Source: Bacteroidales bacterium (GTDB lineage: Bacteria > Bacteroidota > Bacteroidia > Bacteroidales > UBA4181). From it: a DNA stretch of 15,594 bases. The translations under genes were made by a program, and so were the position numbers. Positions within the stretch are counted from its first letter, which is position 1, and the number at the start of each line of letters is the position of its first letter. The DNA lies in NCBI GenBank assembly GCA_031287245.1, contig JAITTD010000304.1, positions 1-15,594 of the forward strand, read 5' to 3'. Below, piece after piece: positions 1-6,496 of the stretch. Below the pieces are notes generated by a model. The model was not told the origin of the DNA. It did not search any database and saw only the letters and a list, made by a program, of their open reading frames with translations.

Positions 1-187
1 CAAATTCTTTATTTGACTGACGTTCAAAACCTTCTGCGATATTAGAAGGCACAGACATAGAAGCTCTCTGTATTTGGTCTTTAAATCCATAATCTTTACA
101 CTCTTTTACAGCACCATAAAGCCCAACACACAATCTCATGCTTTCTTTCCACATTTCCAAATCCTCAAAACTATCAATCCTACTCAT
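1..187 (-). CDS. Four-helix-bundle protein (S23 / 23S rRNA IVP family), 3' part outside window
   Basis: Reading leftward from the ATG at 185-187 gives about 62 codons without a stop before the window ends, so this is the N-terminal half of a protein of about 120 residues. The translation begins MSRIDSFEDLEMWKES and continues through QIQRASMSVPSNIAEGFER. The W-K-x-S helix and the RAxxSxPxNIAEGxxR motif are the hallmarks of the four-helix-bundle family first found in intervening sequences of 23S rRNA. Members stand alone in many Bacteroidetes genomes, and their biochemical role is unknown. No rRNA gene is visible nearby. The start lies 50 nt after the stop of the ABC permease on the same strand, with a short tandem repeat between them, so read-through from that operon is possible. 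Family assignment is secure; function and C-terminus are not known. Confidence 0.88.
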   Translation of the reverse strand, partial: MSRIDSFEDLEMWKESMRLCVGLYGAVKECKDYGFKDQIQRASMSVPSNIAEGFERQSNKEF

Positions 188-193
188 TTTTAT

Positions 194-236
194 ATCGTTT
201 CTCCGTTCTATCGTTTCTCCGTTTTTCCGTTTCTCC
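194..236. repeat. Short imperfect tandem repeat between the permease and four-helix-bundle genes
   Basis: On the plus strand the core TCGTTTCTCCGTT occurs twice (195-207 and 211-223) and is followed by a third, shorter CCGTTTCTCC (227-236). On the minus strand this reads as iterations of ACGGAGAAACG. It occupies nearly the whole gap between two minus-strand genes and has no coding potential. A shorter similar stretch (ATCCGTTTATCCGTTCC) lies near 14567-14583. It may be a slippage-prone spacer or part of a dispersed intergenic repeat family. Confidence 0.7.
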
Positions 237-237
237 A

Positions 238-1491
238 TCATTCCGCCCTCATTGCTTCTACCGGTTTCACTTTCACTGCTTTCACTGCCGGAATCAATCC
301 TGCCACCACTCCACATACAATCAACAGTGCCGTAGCGCCGATAACAGTACTCATATTAACAGTGGGATCGAGGAAAACGGTTCCGTTGGCTCCGGTGTTT
401 TGCGACATCGCCATGCCCACTAACTCTGTCAGTCCTACCCCCAGCACAATGCCCACATAGCCTGCGCAGGTGGTCACAAAGATAGATTCGAGGATGATAA
501 GCCGCAGAATAGATGCCGGAGAAGCACCGATAGCCTTGCGAATGCCTATTTCGCGGGTACGTTCCTTCACCGTTATCACCATAATGTTGCCCACGCCCAC
601 AATGCCTGCCATCATGGATGCCAACCCGATGATCAGCAGGAAAATATTGATAACACTGAAAATATTATTGGCTTGAATGGAATCCTGCGCGTTGTTATTT
701 ATCCAAAGAGCCGACCGGTCTTCGGGATTGAAGCCGTGCAAAGCGCCGAATTTCTCTCTCAAACGCATACTGAATGCCTCGTTCGCTTCAACGGTGTTCA
801 ACCCATTCACAGTAAACTCCAAATTGCTGAATCCGTAGCCGTGGTTGTAGAGCATCTGTGCGGTGGTCAGCGGTATGTATGCCGGTGGATTGTTATTGTT
901 GAAATGAGATGATGCGCCGTAAACCCCAATCACCTGATAGGCTATGCCGTTGGCGATGACATACTTGCCAACGGGGTTCTCATCTTTGAACAATATTTTT
1001 TGATGGTCGGGATGGATCACCATCACTTTGCGGCGCATCTTGTCGTCCATCGTGTTGATGAATCTGCCCATCCCTTCCTTCATTTTGATGTTAAGGATGA
1101 AAGCAAGGTCAGCCGTGCCGCCATAAGCGCTCAGGGCAACATATTCCTCACCGTTGGTAACAGTCAGACTGGCGTTTATTCTGGCGGAAAGAAATTCTAT
1201 TTCGGGAATCTTGTCCCTTGCCAAATAATAATCTCTGAAATCAAAGCGAATATTGCGTCCGGCAGGCAACCCCTTGTGGGGCATGGACATATATCCCGGA
1301 AACACTCTCACAGAGTTGGTGGCGCGTCCGCTGAAATTGGACATCACGCCATTGCGCAGCCCATTGCCGGAGGCAAGAAGAACGATCAGCATGAAGATAC
1401 CCCACGCCACAGCAAAGCCTGTGAGTACCGTCCGGAGCTTGTTTTCCTTGATGGTTGCCAATATTTCCCTTACCGAATCAATACCAAGCAT
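238..1491 (-). CDS. ABC transporter permease, MacB/FtsX family
   Basis: This 417-residue protein is the membrane subunit of an export-type ABC transporter of the MacB/LolCE/FtsX class. A cytoplasmic N-terminal segment (ENKLRTVLTG) leads into transmembrane helix 1 (about residues 20-42). A large periplasmic MacB-type core domain (about 50-270) follows, then three helices near 278-305, 335-358 and 382-405. The motif RTREIGIRKAIGASP after helix 2 is the typical FtsX-domain coupling segment that contacts the ATPase, and the C-terminus (VKVKPVEAMRAE) is also standard. Length is normal for a permease without a fused ATPase. It lies 10 nt after the ATPase gene on the same strand and is surely co-transcribed. 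No MacA/HlyD-type adaptor is visible next to it, so the substrate (drug, peptide or lipoprotein) cannot be inferred. Confidence 0.93.
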   Translation of the reverse strand: MLGIDSVREILATIKENKLRTVLTGFAVAWGIFMLIVLLASGNGLRNGVMSNFSGRATNSVRVFPGYMSMPHKGLPAGRNIRFDFRDYYLARDKIPEIEFLSARINASLTVTNGEEYVALSAYGGTADLAFILNIKMKEGMGRFINTMDDKMRRKVMVIHPDHQKILFKDENPVGKYVIANGIAYQVIGVYGASSHFNNNNPPAYIPLTTAQMLYNHGYGFSNLEFTVNGLNTVEANEAFSMRLREKFGALHGFNPEDRSALWINNNAQDSIQANNIFSVINIFLLIIGLASMMAGIVGVGNIMVITVKERTREIGIRKAIGASPASILRLIILESIFVTTCAGYVGIVLGVGLTELVGMAMSQNTGANGTVFLDPTVNMSTVIGATALLIVCGVVAGLIPAVKAVKVKPVEAMRAE

Positions 1492-1501
1492 AAATCTGAT
1501 T

Positions 1502-2197
1502 TTAAAATTGGATGATGGGATGGTCGTTCACCTCAATATCGCCAATCACGCCGTCGCGGATGTGGATAACGCGGTCGGTGGAATCGGCTACAGCCTGTTC
1601 GTGCGTCACTAACAGCATGGTGATGCCGTCGCTGGCGTTCAAATCCCGCAGCAGGTGCATCATTTCACTCGAAGTGGTGCTGTCCAGCGCTCCTGTCGGT
1701 TCGTCTGCAAGTATCACCTTCGGTCTAGTGATGAGCGCCCGTGCAATCGCCACGCGCTGCTTTTGTCCGCCAGACAGTTCGTTGGGCAAATGGTCGGCAT
1801 GGTCTTTCAAACCCATCCGATCGAGATATTCCATTGCCTGAATGTTCCGTTTTTTGCGGCTCATGCCCTTATAGTACAACGGAAGGGCTACATTTTCCAG
1901 CGCATTTTTAAAAGAAATCAAGTTAAATGACTGAAATACAAAGCCGATTAAACGGTTTCGCAACGCAGCCGCTTTCGTTTCGCTCTGATTGCGAATCAGT
2001 ATGTCGGAAAGATAGTATTCCCCCGTGTCATAGTTATCCAGAATACCGAGAATATTCAACAGCGTGGACTTTCCCGACCCTGAAGCGCCCATAATAGAGA
2101 TAAACTCGCCTTTTTCTACATCCAAATTAATGCCTTTCAGCACATGGAGCGGCGTTCCGCTGTAATAGGTCTTATTCAGTTCTCGTATTCTAATCAT
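1502..2197 (-). CDS. ABC transporter ATP-binding protein, MacB/LolD family
   Basis: This 231-residue ATPase energises the FtsX/MacB-type permease encoded directly downstream. All nucleotide-binding elements are present: Walker A GASGSGKST (residues 37-45), Q-loop glutamine near 89 (VFQSFNL), signature LSGGQKQR (141-148), Walker B VILADEPTGALD (161-172), and the H-loop histidine in LLVTHE (about 199). Phe-Gln-Ser-Phe-Asn-Leu at the Q-loop and ADEPTGALD are typical of the LolD/MacB/FtsE branch. It is a single domain of normal length with no fused membrane part. The start at 2197 is supported by the MIRIRELNKTY beginning and by a -7 promoter element about 20 nt upstream. The exact transport substrate is unknown. 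Confidence 0.95.
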   Translation of the reverse strand: MIRIRELNKTYYSGTPLHVLKGINLDVEKGEFISIMGASGSGKSTLLNILGILDNYDTGEYYLSDILIRNQSETKAAALRNRLIGFVFQSFNLISFKNALENVALPLYYKGMSRKKRNIQAMEYLDRMGLKDHADHLPNELSGGQKQRVAIARALITRPKVILADEPTGALDSTTSSEMMHLLRDLNASDGITMLLVTHEQAVADSTDRVIHIRDGVIGDIEVNDHPIIQF

Positions 2198-2217
2198 TTA
2201 TGTAAAATAATATTCTG

Positions 2218-2225
2218 CAAATATA
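2218..2225 (-). promoter_or_regulatory. Bacteroidetes-type -7 element for the ABC export operon
   Basis: On the minus strand this reads TATATTTG, a perfect match to TAnnTTTG. It lies about 20 nt upstream of the ATPase start, leaving a very short leader. No convincing TTTG -33 box at the usual distance was found. Confidence 0.55.
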
Positions 2226-2303
2226 CTACTTTGTTTTTAATGTATGACGCTGTGTTTGCAAATTCGTTACACAACAGGTAAAATATTTCAATTACACCCG
2301 TTT

Positions 2304-2360
2304 GTATCACCATTGAATCACAATGTATCACCATTGAATCACAATCGTATCACCATTGAA
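2304..2360. repeat. Intergenic tandem repeat, 21-bp unit, two full copies plus a partial third
   Basis: Two identical 21-bp copies at 2304-2324 and 2325-2345, each starting GTATCACCATTG and ending AATCACAAT, are followed by one extra C and a 14-base partial copy (2347-2360). The repeat sits between the divergent ABC operon and rplY, upstream of the rplY -7 element. The words GTATCAC and ATCACAAT recur in another intergenic tandem repeat at 12909-12935. No coding role is visible. Confidence 0.85.
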
Positions 2361-2415
2361 AAATATTTTTAGGCTAAATATTTTTCCAAAAAGTATTTTT
2401 TATGAACATTTTTAT

Positions 2416-2423
2416 TACCTTTG
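2416..2423 (+). promoter_or_regulatory. Bacteroidetes-type -7 element for rplY
   Basis: TACCTTTG fits TAnnTTTG exactly and lies about 24 nt before the rplY ATG, inside a strongly AT-rich tract (2361-2415). No clear -33 TTTG is present, so the assignment rests on the -7 box and its position. Confidence 0.6.
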
Positions 2424-2447
2424 CGCCCTCAAAAAGTATATCGAAAA

Positions 2448-3026
2448 ATGGAATCAATTGAATTAAAAGCAGCATTGCGCAAGGAAACCGGAAAGAAAGC
2501 ATTAAAAGCCATCAGGGCTCAGGATTTAGTTCCCTGTGTGCTGTACGGCGGCAAGGAAAATGTTCATTTCAATGTAGCCGAGAGTGATTTTCGCGGAATC
2601 ATCTATACTCCGTTTGTATTTGTAGTCAATTTAGACATTGACGGTCAAAAACATCAGGCATTGGTGAAAGAAAAACAGTTTCACCCGGTAACTGACAAGT
2701 TGCTGCACGTTGATTTCTTTGAAGTTACGGCTGACAAACCGGTGGTTGTGGAAATTCCCGTCAAAGTGGTCGGTTCGTCTATTGGCGTGCGCGAAGGCGG
2801 TAAATTATCCATCGAAAGCAGACGGGTAGCCGTAAAAGGATTAACCAAAGATATTCCGAACGAAATTGAAATAGATGTTACCTCAGTAGGAATCGGAAAA
2901 TTTATTCGTGCAGGCGAATTGACGGCTAAAAACTATACCGTTGTTTCTCCCAAAGAAAAGAGAATTGTAGCCGTTCGCACTACCAGAGCCGTTGCAGTAG
3001 CCGAAACCGCCGAACCTGCCAAATAA
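2448..3026 (+). CDS. rplY: 50S ribosomal protein L25 / general stress protein CTC
   Basis: This 192-residue protein is the long, two-domain (CTC/TL5-type) form of L25, which binds 5S rRNA in the central protuberance of the large subunit. The N-terminal L25 domain (about 1-90) begins MESIELKAALRKETGKK and contains LVPCVLYGGKENVHF and FHPVTDKLLHVDFFEV. The C-terminal beta domain (about 95-180) carries IPVKVVGSSIGVREGG and IPNEIEIDVTSVGIG. A low-complexity tail rich in Ala/Val/Glu ends it. A longer reading from a TTG at 2421 is possible but would start inside the -7 element, so the ATG at 2448 is chosen. In many Bacteroidetes rplY is followed by pth; here the next gene is the convergent aroA. 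Confidence 0.96.
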   Translation: MESIELKAALRKETGKKALKAIRAQDLVPCVLYGGKENVHFNVAESDFRGIIYTPFVFVVNLDIDGQKHQALVKEKQFHPVTDKLLHVDFFEVTADKPVVVEIPVKVVGSSIGVREGGKLSIESRRVAVKGLTKDIPNEIEIDVTSVGIGKFIRAGELTAKNYTVVSPKEKRIVAVRTTRAVAVAETAEPAK

Positions 3027-3048
3027 GCAGTTTTTGCCGAAAATATAG

Positions 3049-3089
3049 AAACGACTAAATGGATGTATCCCTTCCGTTTAGTCGTTTTT
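3049..3089 (+). terminator. Rho-independent terminator of rplY, overlapping the aroA 3' end
   Basis: The inverted repeat AAACGACTAAA (3049-3059) and TTTAGTCGTTT (3077-3087) can extend inward by about four more pairs to a loop near 3064-3072, and a run of five T follows (3085-3089). It lies 23 nt after the rplY stop. The aroA stop codon (3078-3080) is inside the right arm. On the minus strand the hairpin is followed only by a broken T-rich stretch, so termination of aroA here is likely but weaker. Confidence 0.85.
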
Positions 3090-4313
3090 GGCTGTTATCA
3101 AGTAACCCGCCCCTTCCAGCGTTTTCCAAAATTGAGGATATGATTTGCTGACCACATTGGGATTTTCGATGCCGATTCCGGGGAAAACAATAGCCGCCGG
3201 CGCAAATGCCATCGCCATGCGGTGGTCGTGGTAAGTGGCAATGGAAATCTCTTTTTGTGGCGACCGCCGTTCCCCATCCCATTCTATCACACCTGTTTGC
3301 GGCTCTTTGACAGAAAAACCGAATTTTTCCAGTTCGTTCTGTAAAGCAGCAATCCTATCGGTTTCCTTTATCCGCAAGGTTTTCAGCCCGGTTAGCCGGA
3401 ACGGAATGTTTTTCATGCACAGACACACCGCCACGGTTTGCGCTATGTCGGGCGCATTGATAAAATCGAACTCGAAACGTGATAACGGCTGCGGTTGCCA
3501 TTTGCGCAAGAGCGCTCCTCCTTTGTAAAAAACGGTTTCCACGCCCAATTGCGCAAAAAGGCGAGCAGTAACCGCATCTCCTTGAAGGCTGTCGCAGGTT
3601 ATGCCCGGCAATTGGATATTCGCGTTGTTCGCCAGCGCTGCTATTTCATACCAATAGGAAGCAGCACTCCAATCGCGCTCACATTCAATTCCCGTCGCAT
3701 TGTATTTTTGGGCGGCAACCGCAATCGTCTGCTGATCAATCTTTGCGCTCACCCTCGCTTGCTGCATCAGTTCCAGCGTCATTTTGACGTACGATTCCGA
3801 CACCAACTCCCCGTTGATGTGGATAGTCAAGCCGTGGGGCAAAACAGGAGCGATTAACAACAGTGCCGTGACAAACTGGCTACTGATGTTTCCGTTGATA
3901 TGCACGGCATTGCCTGATAGTTGTTTGCCGGAAGTCTGCACCGGCGGGAATCCTTCCTTTGCGAGGTATCGAATGTCAGCGCCCAACTGATTCAGCGCGT
4001 CTATCAGGTCGCGGATGGGGCGTTCCTGCATCCTTGCCGATCCGGTGATGGTTTTTACCTGCGCCGTTGCTGCAAAATACGCCGTCAGGAAACGCATGGA
4101 CGTACCTGCGTGTCCCACGTCCACCGTTTCCGATTTTGTCCGCAGCCCCCTGCAAAGAACCTGTGTGTCGTCGCTGTCGGAAATACCGGCAGAAACCATC
4201 TTTTCACCAGACAATGCTTTGATAATCAAGAGCCTGTTCGATATGCTCTTCGACAAAGGCAGATTCACTGTACAGTCAATTTTATCTGCCTTAAAATTAA
4301 GTTGATACAACAT
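3078..4313 (-). CDS. aroA: 3-phosphoshikimate 1-carboxyvinyltransferase (EPSP synthase)
   Basis: This 411-residue enzyme joins shikimate-3-phosphate and phosphoenolpyruvate to make EPSP, the sixth step of the shikimate pathway. Visible active-site elements are LPLSKSISNR with Lys22, the PEP-binding loop HAGTSMRFL (about 68-76), QERPIRDL (96-103), SSQF (144-147), the catalytic Asp in INAPDIAQT (Asp289), LKTLRIKETDR with Glu317, YHDHRMAMAF (361-370) and NPNVVSKSYPQFW near the C-terminus. Compared with the E. coli loop NAGTAMRP, Asn, the second Ala and Pro are replaced by His, Ser and Phe. The protein is slightly short for the family but complete. It stands alone, without other aro genes adjacent, and is transcribed divergently from the mannosyltransferase gene through a shared palindromic promoter. 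Confidence 0.96.
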   Translation of the reverse strand: MLYQLNFKADKIDCTVNLPLSKSISNRLLIIKALSGEKMVSAGISDSDDTQVLCRGLRTKSETVDVGHAGTSMRFLTAYFAATAQVKTITGSARMQERPIRDLIDALNQLGADIRYLAKEGFPPVQTSGKQLSGNAVHINGNISSQFVTALLLIAPVLPHGLTIHINGELVSESYVKMTLELMQQARVSAKIDQQTIAVAAQKYNATGIECERDWSAASYWYEIAALANNANIQLPGITCDSLQGDAVTARLFAQLGVETVFYKGGALLRKWQPQPLSRFEFDFINAPDIAQTVAVCLCMKNIPFRLTGLKTLRIKETDRIAALQNELEKFGFSVKEPQTGVIEWDGERRSPQKEISIATYHDHRMAMAFAPAAIVFPGIGIENPNVVSKSYPQFWKTLEGAGYLITAKND

Positions 4314-4338
4314 TTCTTTGTTAAAAATACTTAATTAC

Positions 4339-4377
4339 TTGTTATTTTCAATGAATTTAAACATCTTTGCAAAGATA
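4339..4377. promoter_or_regulatory. Divergent promoter region with 14-bp palindrome (aroA / glycosyltransferase operon)
   Basis: ATCTTTGCAAAGAT (4363-4376) is a perfect palindrome. On the minus strand TATCTTTG (4370-4377) is an exact TAnnTTTG -7 box about 57 nt upstream of aroA. On the plus strand CATCTTTG (4362-4369) matches at all but the first base and has a TTG at 4339-4341 with a 20-nt spacer, suited to the glycosyltransferase gene. The two -7 boxes abut back to back. The symmetry could also be an operator. Confidence 0.55.
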
Positions 4378-4421
4378 TTAAATCTTTGGTTTATCTGAAT
4401 AATGTTTCGAAAAATATTGAA

Positions 4422-5144
4422 ATGAAGAGTGTCATTATCATTCCGACTTACAACGAGTTTGAAAACATCGAGAGGATGGTGAGGAAAGTATTTTCGCTTC
4501 CCCGCCCTTTTCACCTTTTAGTGGTGGACGACAATTCACCTGACGGAACGGCAGATTGCATCAGGCATTTGCAGCATGAATTTCCGGAAAGCCTGTTTCT
4601 GATAACCCGCGAAGGTAAACTTGGTTTGGGTACAGCCTATATTGCCGGTTTTGAGTGGGCTTTGAAAAATGGCTACGACTATATTTTTGAGATGGACGCC
4701 GATTTTTCCCACAATCCCGACGATTTATTATTGCTGCATGACGCTTGTGTATCGGGAAAAGCCGATATGTCTATCGGTTCGCGTTATTCATCCGGCGTCA
4801 ATGTAGTGAATTGGCCTATGTCGAGGGTGTTGATGTCCTACTTTGCTTCAAAATACGTGCGCCTCATCACTCGAATGAAAATACAAGACACAACGGCAGG
4901 CTTTAAGTGCTATGCGCGTAAAGTGCTGGAAACGATACCATTCGATAAAATCCACTTCAAAGGTTATGCTTTTCAGATAGAAATGAAGTTTACCGCATGG
5001 AAATACGGTTTTCGCCTGTTGGAAGTGCCCATTATCTTCACCGACCGCAAAGTCGGCGTTTCCAAGATGAGCGGCGGTATTTTTAATGAAGCGTTGTGGG
5101 GCGTAGTGGTGATGAAGTGGAAAAGTTTTTTCAGACATTACTGA
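4422..5144 (+). CDS. Polyprenol monophosphomannose synthase-like glycosyltransferase (GT2, DPM1 family)
   Basis: This 240-residue GT-A glycosyltransferase probably transfers mannose or a related hexose from a GDP-sugar to a polyprenyl phosphate at the inner face of the cytoplasmic membrane. The family-2 fold is clear: VIIIPTYNEFENI at the N-terminus, the nucleotide-binding VVDDNSPDGT (34-43), GLGTAYIAGF, and the metal-binding MDADFSHNP with DAD at 92-94. DTTAGFKCY and FKGYAFQIEM are typical of dolichol-phosphate mannosyltransferases. It has only the catalytic domain, without the C-terminal membrane helices or GtrA domain of longer relatives. The ATG at 4422 gives the usual MKSVIIIPTYNE start. 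It heads a likely operon with hisD (38-nt gap) and sufS, although no functional link is evident. The donor sugar is inferred from family only. Confidence 0.9.
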   Translation: MKSVIIIPTYNEFENIERMVRKVFSLPRPFHLLVVDDNSPDGTADCIRHLQHEFPESLFLITREGKLGLGTAYIAGFEWALKNGYDYIFEMDADFSHNPDDLLLLHDACVSGKADMSIGSRYSSGVNVVNWPMSRVLMSYFASKYVRLITRMKIQDTTAGFKCYARKVLETIPFDKIHFKGYAFQIEMKFTAWKYGFRLLEVPIIFTDRKVGVSKMSGGIFNEALWGVVVMKWKSFFRHY

Positions 5145-5182
5145 TTTTGTGAATGTTACATCAATTTAATGGTGAAAAATGA

Positions 5183-6496
5183 ATGAGTAATTTTATCAAT
5201 ATAATTAAATATCCCGAAAGGAAAACGTGGAGTAAAGTTTTAACCCGTCCTGAAACAAACAATACCAAGTTGTTAGCCACAGTGAAGGAAGTGATGACGG
5301 CTGTTCGCCAGAAAGGTGATGAGGCGGTTCATGCCTATGGCGAAAAATTTGACAATGTGAAGGTGATGCACTTGAAAGTAGCCAGTGTGGAAATGCAGGA
5401 AAACACCTCTATATTGCCGAAAGATCTGAAAAACGCAATCATATCTGCCCAAAAGAATATTGAATATTTCCACAGAACACAAGTGACAAGACCTCAGAAA
5501 GTAGAAACAATTCCGGGTGTGGTATGTTGGCAAAAGCCTGTACCTATTGAAAAAGTAGGGTTATACATTCCGGGCGGCACAGCGCCACTGTTTTCCACTG
5601 TTTTGATGCTGGCTATTCCCGCTAAAATTGCAGGTTGCAACGAGATAATACTCTGCACGCCGCCCAATAAAGAAGGAGATATTCATCCTGCTATTTTGTT
5701 TGCCGCCAAAATAGCAGGAGTGAGCAAAGTCTTCAAAATCGGTGGCATACAAGCCATCGCAGCGATGACCTACGGCACGAAAAGCGTTCCCAAAGTGTAT
5801 AAGATATTCGGACCTGGAAACCAATATGTTACAGCAGCCAAACAATGGGCAGCCATGAATGGAAAAGTAGCAATTGATATGCCAGCAGGACCTTCCGAAG
5901 TGGCGATTATTGCCGACGAATCTGCTAATCCAGCCTTTGTAGCCGCCGATATGCTGTCGCAGGCGGAACACGGAGCGGACAGTCAGGCTATTTTGTTGAC
6001 ATCGAGCGAAAAATTGGTCGCTAAGGTACGCAATGAACTCGAAAAACAGTTGCCCGCCTTGCCTCGTCGCGATATTGCAGCCAAAGCGATGGCTAACAGC
6101 CGTATCGTGGTGTTGAAAAATGATGACGAAATAGTGGAATTAAGCAACCTTTATGCGCCGGAACACCTGATTATTGAAACAAAAAATTATCAGGAACTTT
6201 CGGAACGTGTTATTAATGCGGGTTCTGTCTTTTTAGGGCACTACACGCCCGAAAGTGCAGGCGATTACGCATCCGGCACCAACCACACCCTGCCCACCAA
6301 CGGCTATGCCAAGATGTACAGCGGGGTGAATTTAGACAGTTTCTTGAAAAAAATCACTTTCCAGGAAATCACCCGCAGGGGCATTGCAAATCTGGCGCCC
6401 ACTATTGATGTGCTGGCGCAGGCAGAATTGCTGGATGCCCACAGAAATGCAGTGAATCTGCGAATAAACTCTTCATCCAAACAGGAAAAATTTTGA
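5183..6496 (+). CDS. hisD: Histidinol dehydrogenase
   Basis: This 437-residue cytoplasmic, zinc-dependent enzyme carries out the last two NAD-linked oxidations of histidine biosynthesis, L-histidinol to L-histidine. The signatures are present: KVGLYIPGGTAPLFSTVLML, KIFGPGNQYVTAAKQW, the family motif IDMPAGPSEVAIIAD followed by DMLSQAEHGADSQA (zinc-binding Gln and His), YAPEHLI with the catalytic Glu-His pair, and the C-terminal SGTNHTLPTNGYAKMYSGV. Length is normal. The gene is not in a his cluster: no hisG, hisC or hisB is adjacent, whereas these usually sit together in Bacteroidetes. Its TGA overlaps the proposed TTG start of sufS, which implies co-transcription and perhaps translational coupling. 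Confidence 0.96.
   Translation: MSNFINIIKYPERKTWSKVLTRPETNNTKLLATVKEVMTAVRQKGDEAVHAYGEKFDNVKVMHLKVASVEMQENTSILPKDLKNAIISAQKNIEYFHRTQVTRPQKVETIPGVVCWQKPVPIEKVGLYIPGGTAPLFSTVLMLAIPAKIAGCNEIILCTPPNKEGDIHPAILFAAKIAGVSKVFKIGGIQAIAAMTYGTKSVPKVYKIFGPGNQYVTAAKQWAAMNGKVAIDMPAGPSEVAIIADESANPAFVAADMLSQAEHGADSQAILLTSSEKLVAKVRNELEKQLPALPRRDIAAKAMANSRIVVLKNDDEIVELSNLYAPEHLIIETKNYQELSERVINAGSVFLGHYTPESAGDYASGTNHTLPTNGYAKMYSGVNLDSFLKKITFQEITRRGIANLAPTIDVLAQAELLDAHRNAVNLRINSSSKQEKF

Noticed and set aside
1000..1515. 171-codon plus-strand frame opposite the permease gene
   Set aside because: It is antisense to a well-supported ABC permease and shows no protein family features.
2304..2360. CRISPR array
   Set aside because: Units are directly adjacent 21-bp tandem copies without unique spacers, and no cas genes are present.
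2421..2447. Upstream TTG start for rplY
   Set aside because: It lies within the predicted -7 element, and the ATG at 2448 gives the standard L25 N-terminus.
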